Assembly: GCA_001510575.1 (NCBI GenBank)
Contig: LNGK01000003.1
Span: forward strand, 1,987,741-2,051,740
Length of the DNA: 64,000 nt
DNA from: Knoxdaviesia capensis
Taxonomy: Eukaryota; Ascomycota; Sordariomycetes; Microascales; Gondwanamycetaceae
Reading direction: 5' to 3'
Positions 1-7,956 of this stretch are shown here, piece by piece (within the stretch, counting starts at the first letter, position 1; each line of letters begins with the position of its first letter). Under the pieces are notes generated by a model. That model was not told the DNA's origin, made no database searches, and saw only the letters and a program-made list of their open reading frames with translations. Made by a program: the position numbers and the translations under genes.

Positions 1-171
1 ACGGGACTTGACGACGTGCGACGCGGCCGGAGTATCGGGGTCGCGGAGGTAGAAGGTGGTTCCGATCTTGGAAGACGGAGCCGGATCTGAAGCCGAATCC
101 GGGTTCTGTGGGTTCGGTGATGGTGGCTCTGGGTTGCGGGTGGATGAGGAAGGCGATGCGAAAGAGTCCAT
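1..171 (-). CDS. Left-edge gene, N-terminal 57 codons only
   Basis: Reading leftward from an ATG at 171-169 (context CACCATGG, a good fungal start), the frame stays open for 57 codons to the window edge, so the gene is cut at its 3' side. The visible part is a Ser/Pro/Asn-rich, probably disordered N-terminus (about residues 1-35) followed by a more ordered segment ending in GTTFYLRDPDTPAASHVVKSR-like residues (about 37-57). I do not recognise the family. It is divergent from the aldehyde dehydrogenase gene, with about 1.27 kb between the two starts. The open frame, good start context and compositional change support a real gene, but no domain confirms it. Confidence 0.5.
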   Translation of the reverse strand, partial: MDSFASPSSSTRNPEPPSPNPQNPDSASDPAPSSKIGTTFYLRDPDTPAASHVVKSR

Positions 172-1444
172 GGTGATGGCGGAGGGAAGAAAGGCAAGGA
201 AACGAGATTTTATTGCAGCAGCTGATTCAGGAGTTGAGCATTCACTTTCATGGCTGGAGGAGGAACGATCTGTGCTCTTTGCTATGAAATATATCTCGGC
301 GATAGAATATATCTCGGGGAGAGATGAAGTCGAAGAAGGATCAGAGCTTGAGAGCTGAAGAACGAGAGACGAAGCTGGGGTGTATGCATTTAACGGTGCG
401 TTTACAGAAGCTCCCCTGTAGTTGCATTATTTAGCGGGCTGCCACTGCGCAAACCCCCATAATTGCACAAACAGAGATATGCATCTAGCGAGTTTTGGTG
501 GCAGCCTTGAAGTCTCTGTATCATTCAACACACCCAGATCTCAGATGTCAGATCACAGATCACAAATCACGAATCACATTCACAACTGTATTAGTCGCCA
601 TGCAGCGAGGTGAAGCTTGATAATGATGACGGAATGCACCTCCCATAGAAAACGCAGCCATTCGCAACTCCCGATAAGCCGGCGCATCTCCCACTCCGGC
701 CAAGAGTGCAACGCTGTTCTCTCTATCAGTGTGAAGCGACTAGAACCTCGATGCCGTCTTCTCCAAGCTAGCTGTTAGGTGCCGGATAACTGGTCTGGCC
801 GTCCTGTGACTCCGCCATTTTCGCCTCTCGGCAGTCTCGCTCTCTCTCTCTCTCTCCACTGTTGGAGCCACCCACCCACCCAGGCGAAAAAGTTCCGGCG
901 GAATCGTCAGGGGTCCTCGTCGAGTCTGGGGTTCTGTGATTGCTTCAGCGGGAACTCGATGTGACTTCTGACGATGACTTCCATCTTCCATTCCATCTTC
1001 CATTCGCTGTTCCGGCCGTATAAGATGGTGATGGTGATTGAAGATGTCCATTGACATCCGGGACTGTGGGGGGGAAGCCAGATGCACTTAATAGATCCCG
1101 GATTCCAAACTCGCACGGCTTCTTCCCCGGCTTCTAGCCGTTTAAAATCCTTCCAGATCGACTAGGATGGCGGGCCCAGCCTTGGTTTCCCCGCATCTTC
1201 CGGCCAAGAGCTAGAAACGTTGCGAGGATAGGATGAAACGAGAAAAAGCTAGTCCGAGGATGCCATTATATATAGCCTGGTTCTATCCAACTCACATTTC
1301 TGTTGGGTCTTGTCTCCCAGCGAAGTCTGGCTCCCTCTCAGTTCTGTCGCATACTCTCAAGATTTGAAGCGGACAGTGTAAATATCCGGAATCCCACGCA
1401 AATCATCCCGATCCTTGCGTCATACCACACAGTGCACCAGGACC
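172..1444. other. Divergent intergenic region, left-edge gene / aldehyde dehydrogenase
   Basis: No supportable gene. It should hold both promoters. A TATATATA box at 1267-1274 lies about 170 bp before the dehydrogenase start and is followed by a pyrimidine-rich leader. A CT-rich run lies near 839-861. Short open frames here have no domain and no codon bias like the neighbouring genes. Confidence 0.6.
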
Positions 1445-2968
1445 ATGGCCGCCCCCACGCCGCTTCCGTTCGTCATCGGCGGCGCCGCCGTGACCGGCTC
1501 GGCGACCTTCGACGTGGTGTCCCCCGCCACCGGCGCCGTGCTGTACCAGTGCTCGACGGCGTCGGTCGCCGAAGCCGAGCAGGCCGTGTCCAGTGCGGAC
1601 AGCGCAGCCAAGGCGTGGGCCAGCACGCCGCCGGCCAAACGCCGGGATATCCTCCTGCAGACCGCCGCCGCCATGGACCGCCGCCGCGACGAACTGGCCC
1701 GGTACATGATGGAGGACACCAGTGCTCCGCGCGGCTGGGCCGACTTCAACCTGAATGTGGCCATTGACTTCCTGCGCGATGTTGCCGGCCGCGTGTCGAC
1801 GATCGAGGGCATGATCCCCACCGCTTCCGATCCCGGCACGGGCGCGTTTGTGTTCAAAGAGCCGTTTGGCGTTGTGCTGGCTATTGCTCCGTGGTAAGTT
1901 CAAGCTCTCCACCTGGAATGAACAACAAGAAGAAGAAGAAGAAGAAGAAGAAGAAGAAAAAGCTAACGTCTCCCCCCGCCCCGCAGGAATGCCCCCTATA
2001 TCCTCGGCACCCGGGCCGTGCTGTTTCCAATCGCCGCCGGAAACACCGTCGTCTTCAAAGCCTCCGAAAAGTCGCCCCGGGTGATGTGGGGCATCGTGTC
2101 GTGCTTCGAAGACGGCGGCCTGCCCGCCGGCGTCCTCAACATGATCGTCAGCGAGCCGGCCGCCGCCGCCGAGGTGACGAGCTTCCTGGTCGGCCACGCC
2201 AAGGTCAAGAAGATCAACTTCACCGGCAGCACGGCGGTGGGGCGCCTCATCGGCGGCCTGGCCGGCAAGCACATCAAGCCGATTGTGCTGGAGCTGGGCG
2301 GCAAGGCGCCGGCCATCGTGTGCGCCGACGCCGACCTCGAGCTTGCCGCCGCGCAGTGCGCCCTCGGCGCCTTCCTGAACGCCGGGCAGATCTGCATGAG
2401 CACCGAGCGCATCCTCGTGCACGCGGCGGTGGCGGCCGCCTTCACAGCCAAGCTTGCCGCGGCTGTCGACCGGTTCTTCCCGGCGACGGGCGCCGCGCCC
2501 GTGCTGATCACGGCCGCCGCCGCTGCGCGCGCGCGCCAGCTGGTGCAGGACGCCGTGGCCAAGGGCGCCACGCTCGCGAGCGGCACGCTGGCCGCCGACG
2601 CCGACGCCGCGCCGGGCGCGATGCGGCCGGTTGTGGTCGCCGGCGTCACGCCCGCCATGGACATCTACCACCAGGAGTCGTTCGCGCCGTCGGTGTCGGT
2701 GATTGAGTTCACCGACGACGCCGAGGCTGTGCGCGTGGCCAACGACACCGAGTACGGGCTCGCGGCGGCGGTGTTCTCCGAGGACCTGCGGCGCGCCCTG
2801 CGCATTGCGCGCGAGCTGGAGACCGGCGCCGTGCACATCAACTCGATGACCGTGCACGACGAGAGCGCGCTGCCGCACGGCGGCGCCAAGGCCAGCGGCT
2901 TTGGCCGGTTCAATTCGGTTGGGCTGGAGGAGTGGGTGCGCACCAAGAACGTGACGTACCGCGTGTAG
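1445..2968 (+). CDS. NAD(P)-dependent aldehyde dehydrogenase (salicylaldehyde/vanillin dehydrogenase-like)
   Basis: Exons 1445-1893 and 1987-2968 give 476 residues, the usual length for soluble ALDHs. The start at 1445 has a near-perfect context (GACCATGGCC). The 93-nt intron splits the Trp codon of the APWNAP motif, a signature of this family. Visible motifs: FTGST (cofactor region, about 228), general-base Glu252 in LELGGKAP, and catalytic Cys286 in NAGQICMSTER. The enzyme oxidises an aldehyde to its acid with NAD(P)+. The WNAP type resembles the bacterial/fungal salicylaldehyde and vanillin dehydrogenases, suggesting aromatic aldehyde catabolism, but substrate cannot be fixed from sequence. 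No targeting signal is evident, so it is probably cytosolic. The intron carries a long AAG run. A TATA box lies at 1267-1274. Confidence 0.95.
1927..1960 (+). repeat. (AAG)n microsatellite inside the ALDH intron
   Basis: About eleven to twelve uninterrupted AAG units fill over a third of the 93-nt intron (1894-1986), between donor and branch region. Confidence 0.95.
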
Positions 2969-4124
2969 GAGGGCAAGAGACGGCGCGGCGATCAGGTTCC
3001 GATCTTTTTCTTTTCTCTGCGGGGAGAATAATGCCGGAAGAGACCTATCTTTAGGATATTGCAATATGCTCAATGTAACCATACAAATTGCTTTCGGATA
3101 TATACCAACCGGATTTCCGGGACCGGAGGCACACAATGGGGGGGAGGGCAACTTGGTGGCTGCTCAGCTTCGGCGCTGATGTTCGCTGTATCCATCTGTC
3201 GATCCATCTGTCGATCCAGATGAATTAGTGGGACCGGCTATTCTCGTGCTGGTCCTGTGGAATGTTCTTCTTCTTTCCGGGATTCCATGAACCAGTAAAT
3301 TGCATGCATGGCTGTCTCTGGTTCCTGCATAGGCGTGCATATATGCACGGACAAGAATCTATGCTCCGCCGGCTGATGTGCTTCCTTGCCGTGTCGATCC
3401 TGTCTGGCCCACAACTGTTTATGGATGGACTTCCTGTAGGGCGGAATCTGGGCAACTTCATATCGGCGGCATGATAAGTTGATGCGCATATGTGTGTAGT
3501 CGAGGTTGACAGGTTGACAACTGTTCAGGAGACATCTACACTGCATACAACGAAGACGCTGATGACGGGGTCTCTGACAACCAAGCACAAAACATCACCA
3601 GAGTCGACTCGACAGTAGAACAGAACAGAAGAGAAGAATAGAGCAGAATGCCGGCACATAACCCGGAAGCATCGCCGCTCCATGTTCTTCCTTCAGCATT
3701 ACACACGCGGTCTCGCTTGATGCCGTGCACAACCGCCTTCATTCCATTCAACATATCCGGCTTAGCGAACCTCCAAGCCCACCACATCCCATTCATGCCT
3801 CTTCACATTCCCACTCACACCAGTTATACATTACATCGACTCACACACGAGTCCATTGCCGACCCCAAATAGTTCCTCTTCACAGGCTCAAGCCGTGCTG
3901 CTCACCCGGAACGGATTCATGGACTGCCAAAGACTCATCCTCCTCATTCCTTCCGCTCCACCCAGCCCTCCTTCGGCATCAGCTTTGCTGGTAGTTACCC
4001 GAGCAAGATGCGAGGAGTGGTTCCGGACACGCGTGTCCGTGGTGCTTTCTCATTCTGCCTCGGCAGGGTTGAGAAGCGAGATGAATGCATGTGTGGTGTG
4101 GTGTGCCGTTCGAGAGTGAGAAGT

Positions 4125-4144
4125 GGGAGGGGAGGGGAGGGGAG
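4125..4144 (+). promoter_or_regulatory. G-quadruplex-type G tract in Hce2-gene promoter
   Basis: Four G runs of 3-4 separated by single A residues on the + strand match the classical G4 consensus. The tract ends about 36 bp before the TATA box of the next gene. Structure is inferred from sequence only. Confidence 0.55.
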
Positions 4145-4179
4145 ACGTGAGGAGACGCGTGAACCGTATGAAGGAGAAG

Positions 4180-4187
4180 TATAAAAG
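4180..4187 (+). promoter_or_regulatory. TATA box of Hce2-type gene
   Basis: TATAAAAG in context AAGTATAAAAGGGAC, 210 bp upstream of the chosen ATG at 4397; a pyrimidine-rich leader follows. Confidence 0.6.
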
Positions 4188-4396
4188 GGACACCATGGCC
4201 AAGGATGTAATAGTCGAGAGAGGATCTTCAGTCTGCAAGAGCGCGCTCTCCCCTTCCAGTCGTTTCTGAAGCTATTCCCAAGCCACACTCTTTTATTTAT
4301 CTCACAATCTCTTCGAACTCTCGTTTGTCAACATCCTCTTTAGACTCACTTACCACTCCTCCTCCTCCTCCTCCTTCTCAGTCACAAACCCAAAAG

Positions 4397-4921
4397 ATGC
4401 TCTTCCCAGCCTCTCTCCTCCTGCTGGCCCTCCCCGCCCTGGGCCTCGCCCACCCCAGCACCGCTCCCAGCGCCGCCGTCTCCGCTCGCGGCCTCACCCC
4501 GCGCGCCGAAGCCGCCCTCTTCATCGACGGCGACGACTGGGACAAGTGCGGCGACAGCACCTTCGACTCGCGGACGACGCAGTTCAGCGCCGCGGCCAAC
4601 GACTGCCAGTGCATCGTCGACAACCTGGTGCGCGACGAGTGGAAGGGCAAGTTCTACGCCCGCCCCGTCGACGGCTCCAAGTTCGGCGTCGCCGTGTTCA
4701 CCTGCGGCTCGTGCCAGTTCGTCGTGCAGTCGCCCAACGACTTCGGCACGAACCTCGGCAGCACCGATGTCGTCGATCTCACCCGCGACTCCATCGCCCG
4801 CTTCGCGAAGAACGGCCGCGTCGGCGCGACTGGCTCGATGAATTGCCAGAACGATAATGGCAAGTCCGGCGATGAGGGCATGTCGCGGACCACTTGGACT
4901 ATCCAGCATGTTCCGAACTAG
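4397..4921 (+). CDS. Secreted small cysteine-rich protein, Hce2/Ecp2-type effector domain
   Basis: A single exon of 174 codons. The ATG at 4397 is chosen because it begins a clear signal peptide (LFPASLLLLALPALGLA, cleavage near residue 18); the open frame upstream has no ATG. A short Ala/Ser/Arg-rich pro-segment follows, then a domain opening with the CGDSTF signature and about six cysteines (one in CGDSTF, NDCQC, TCGSC, MNC). This matches the Hce2 family (homologues of Cladosporium fulvum Ecp2), secreted proteins of many Pezizomycotina thought to act as effectors or as antagonistic proteins; the true activity of this copy is unknown. Length is near that of Ecp2 (about 165). It is convergent with PEX2, 325 bp apart, and has a TATA box and a G-rich promoter tract. 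Confidence 0.85.
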   Translation: MLFPASLLLLALPALGLAHPSTAPSAAVSARGLTPRAEAALFIDGDDWDKCGDSTFDSRTTQFSAAANDCQCIVDNLVRDEWKGKFYARPVDGSKFGVAVFTCGSCQFVVQSPNDFGTNLGSTDVVDLTRDSIARFAKNGRVGATGSMNCQNDNGKSGDEGMSRTTWTIQHVPN

Positions 4922-5246
4922 ATGGGTGGTGTTGTGTGTGTGTGTGTCTGATACGGGGGAGGCCTGTGGAGTGAGAAGAAGCACGCACAAAAGTTCCTAT
5001 ACAAAACATAGTATCAAATACATGAAAAGAACCCAAGCTGCATAAATCATATGCTATGTGATCTATCTATATGGCCATCCACGGCATCGATCGATGGGGG
5101 GTGCAAATGCAGTAGTCGTAGTGGTACAGAGTGGCATCGCGGTGGTACACGATACATGGTGCGCGTTTTATGAGGGTAGACATCCAGTCCAAAGCCAGAA
5201 GCACGAGGGGAAAGGGGGTATCATAGCAAGCAGGCCCTCTCACGCT
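4922..5246. other. Convergent 3' intergenic region, Hce2 gene / PEX2
   Basis: 325 bp between two stop codons. It holds both 3' UTRs, a short GT run after the Hce2 stop and AT-rich sequence near 5000-5080. Nothing else seen. Confidence 0.6.
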
Positions 5247-6608
5247 TCACTCCACATCATCGTCCATCTCAATCTCATCCTCATCCTCGTCTTCCAGCGC
5301 AACGAGCCCTTCGTCGCTACTATCCGACACCTCCTCAGCCTCCGCCACCTCCTTGTCCTCTTCCGTTAGTGCCCGCTGCGCCACCAGCTTCGGCTCATGC
5401 CCCGCCTCCACCTCCACCACCTCCGCAAAGGCCACGGTCTTGCCCGCGCCGCGCGCCGGCTCCAGCACGTCCCCGTTCCACGGCCGACATTCGCGCACCA
5501 GCTCGCCGCACCGCAGACACGTCCAGCCGTCGCCCTCCTCGCGCTCCAGCCGCGACGCCAGACACACAAAGCAGTACAGACAGCCGCACGGCCCCGCCTC
5601 GTACGGGTTCGTGATATCGGTCTGCGCCGACCCCACCACGCCGCTGGACGCCGCCGCCGCCGCCAGGATCTCCGCCTCGACGGTGGCCTGCGAGTTCTGG
5701 TCTTGGTAGCAGATCCCGCACGTGCGCTCCGGCAGGAACCCGAGCTCGCCGCGCTTGGCCGCCGCCGCCGGCGCATCGGGAGACGCGGCGCCAGTAGAGC
5801 TGGTCCCGCGTAACGAGTTGCTGAGCACATCGCGGGTCTTGCGCCATACACGCGCCAGCCACCGCCGCCACCGGTGCACGCCGATCAGCGGCAGCACGAA
5901 CAGCAGGAACTCGGTGAAGGCGTGCCACACCAGCTGGCGGTTCTGGTACTCAAACGACACTTCGCGGCTGACCTGGCTCGACACTGGCACGAGCCGCATG
6001 CGCAGTGCGCGGTCCAGCAGCGTACGGTGGCGGCCGTGCACAAGGAAATCCAGGAACGACGCCAGCGCTGCCGCAGAGTGCACGGTGGTAACAGCGTTCG
6101 TTAGGTTGTTCAGCCGGCGCAACCGCGTGTTGTCGGCAGCGTCGCGGTCATCGTGGGCCAGCAGCCAGTCCTCCCACCGGCCCCAGGCGTACGGGCCCAG
6201 AACGGTCGCCAGGCCAAACACCGCCTTCTGCCACCGGGTGGGCGGCACCGGCACGGGCCCGGTATTGCGCGCATCGGCGTAGCGCAGGTTCTGCAGCGCG
6301 GCGCCGTAGCTCGCGTTGTGGTCCCAGATGGTCAGCTTGAACAGGATCGCCCGCAGCGCCAGCGTGATCTCGGCCGTCCAGTCGTCTTTGATGTGGCTGC
6401 CAAAGTACTTGAGGCCCTCGCCGATCTGGTTGCGCAGGAGATCGACGAGCTCGGCATCGAGCAGCTCGGCATCGACCTGGCCGACCCGGAAGGCCGGCCG
6501 GGCCAGACGCGGCCGTCTTGTGTCTGGCGAGTCCGATGCTTCGCGCTCTTGCCGGCGGGCGAGAATCCGCCGTTGGGCGTCGGCAAAGCTGCCTTCTGCG
6601 GAAGACAT
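5247..6608 (-). CDS. pex2: Peroxisomal biogenesis factor 2 (PEX2), RING E3 ligase
   Basis: An intronless 453-residue frame starting at 6608. PEX2 is an integral peroxisomal membrane RING protein that, with PEX10 and PEX12, forms the retrotranslocation channel and ubiquitinates the receptor PEX5 for recycling. The N-terminal half (about 45-250) has the Pex2/Pex12 domain with hydrophobic segments (for example around 165-190 and 228-245). The RING is at 297-367: C297-x2-C300, C341-G-C343, C346, C349, C364-x2-C367. The position usually held by His is Cys343, giving an all-Cys RING. A roughly 40-residue insertion lies between the second and third ligands. The C-terminal tail (about 410-453) is very acidic. 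It is convergent with the Hce2-type gene. Confidence 0.95.
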   Translation of the reverse strand: MSSAEGSFADAQRRILARRQEREASDSPDTRRPRLARPAFRVGQVDAELLDAELVDLLRNQIGEGLKYFGSHIKDDWTAEITLALRAILFKLTIWDHNASYGAALQNLRYADARNTGPVPVPPTRWQKAVFGLATVLGPYAWGRWEDWLLAHDDRDAADNTRLRRLNNLTNAVTTVHSAAALASFLDFLVHGRHRTLLDRALRMRLVPVSSQVSREVSFEYQNRQLVWHAFTEFLLFVLPLIGVHRWRRWLARVWRKTRDVLSNSLRGTSSTGAASPDAPAAAAKRGELGFLPERTCGICYQDQNSQATVEAEILAAAAASSGVVGSAQTDITNPYEAGPCGCLYCFVCLASRLEREEGDGWTCLRCGELVRECRPWNGDVLEPARGAGKTVAFAEVVEVEAGHEPKLVAQRALTEEDKEVAEAEEVSDSSDEGLVALEDEDEDEIEMDDDVE

Positions 6609-7288
6609 GTGAAGAGGGTCCGGGAAAGCTCAAGGGGGGAGTTCTATGTAGATGATACAGAGGGAGGAAATAGAAAAGGAGAAAGAGAAAGACGGTTCAG
6701 TTGCAAATCAAGATCAACGGGATATGAGGAGAAGAGAGTAATAAGGAGGAAAGAAAAACACAATTATCAGATGGAAAAAGAAAAAAAAGAAAAAAAGAAC
6801 TGGAATGAATATTATCAGCTTCTTCCCGACAAATTCAGCATAGCCGGTCGCACCTTCTGAAGCTGTCGCGCGTTTGTTGCTACCGAGGTTGAGTGCCCGG
6901 CTTGTGATTGGTTTAGTGGTGGCAGGTGTCATCAATCGCCGCCAGCTGCCAGCGCCAACCGCGGAATTGCCACCGCGCAGCTTATTTGGACCGCGTCAGA
7001 ACAACTTCATTTCTCTTGCTACAACTTCACCAACAGTACGTTGACAATATTATCAAGGTATCACGGGGTCGCTTCGGTTTGCCACATGCAGTTGATGATA
7101 CCGATAGCATGGGCTCAAGTGACAGCCGGAATCAAGCGGAGCGATTATCATTCGGGCAGATCCCCTGTATTCACTTTCTGCAGCGGCTACTGTTACAGTG
7201 TTGTCACGTTCTCAAGCAAACAAAACAGGTTTGTCTTATGTATACAAGTTCCCAAGCACGGATGCGAAAGGATTCGGGAAGAAGAGGT
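6609..7288. other. Intergenic upstream of PEX2
   Basis: No supportable gene. A purine-rich stretch (6640-6800 on +, pyrimidine-rich on the PEX2 sense strand) is probably the PEX2 leader. A TGATTGG (inverted CCAAT) lies near 6905. Confidence 0.55.
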
Positions 7289-7956
7289 CTAGCCTGAAGT
7301 TCGTTGATGATCCCCACAAGACAGCCGATGGCTGCTCCACCTGCTGTGAAGAAAAGGCTGCTCAATGACAAGAAGCGAAAAGAGAGCCGAAGCTTCATCC
7401 AACCATAAACACACCCCCTCCCGAAAGCAAAACATGGTCGAGCACTTAAAATCACACTTCAGTCCCGCCTGGACCATCGGCGTCTTCGACTGGCACAGCC
7501 CACCGCCGTTCGACTGGCGAACACAGCACCCAGACTGGCATCCCGCCGCACTCAGACACTGGCCCGTGACGAATTGCGCGCCCTTGGCCTTGCCGACGTT
7601 CTGGCTGCCCGGTAGCGACATGTTGACGGCCCAGCAGGCGGTGCCGCCGGCGTTGGGCGGGGTTCCCGCGGGTGGAGGCCCGGCCTTGACCGGGGTGGCG
7701 CCGTTGAATGGCAGGGTTGCGGGCGTGACCTTTGCCGATCGGCTGCGAGGCCAATTGGCAGGCCATGAGGCTGGTGAGGGTGGTGCTGACAGTCTTCTGG
7801 TCGGTGGCGTCGGTCGAGGTTGGATTCAGTGCAGCTAGCACGGCGGCCGCGTCTATGGGTGAAGGCCAAAGTGTCGATGTTAGTGCCTCGGAGAATACAA
7901 TGCCGAGAGTGTCTTAACTTGCAAAGGATGGAGCTGAAGACAGCAATGTGAACCAT
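7289..7956 (-). CDS. BAS2-like small secreted cysteine-rich protein; apparent 1-nt frameshift
   Basis: Start ATG 7956-7954. Exon 1 (7956-7923) plus a 70-nt GC-AG intron (7853-7922; donor GCAAGT, branch CTAAC, acceptor CCATAG) joins in frame to give a secretory signal (MVHIAVFSSILY then AAAVLAAL). The C-terminal part has the pattern of Magnaporthe biotrophy-associated secreted protein 2 relatives: NAGGTACWAVNMS, then QFVTGQCLS, then C-x4-C-x3-C-C-x8-C. The signal-bearing frame and the cysteine frame do not match. They would align if the AAA run at 7733-7731 were one base shorter. An unusual 61-nt second intron (GTCAGC donor, AAAG acceptor) is the alternative. The family-like sequence ends near 7448, where TAA lies one base out of frame; the open frame otherwise runs on to 7289. 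Either a recent pseudogene, assembly errors, or odd splicing. Confidence 0.65.

Larger units (their letters stand above)
2969..4396. other. Intergenic, downstream of ALDH and upstream of Hce2 gene
   Basis: No supportable gene. It contains the 3' end of ALDH and the promoter of the Hce2-type gene, including a G-rich tract (4125-4144) and a TATAAAAG box (4180-4187). Small open frames in all phases lack domains and the strong GC3 of real genes here. Confidence 0.6.

Noticed and set aside
1403..3151. 582-codon minus-strand frame over the ALDH gene
   Set aside because: ALDH motifs on the + strand are unambiguous; the minus frame is a His/Arg/Gly-rich shadow that runs through the intron.
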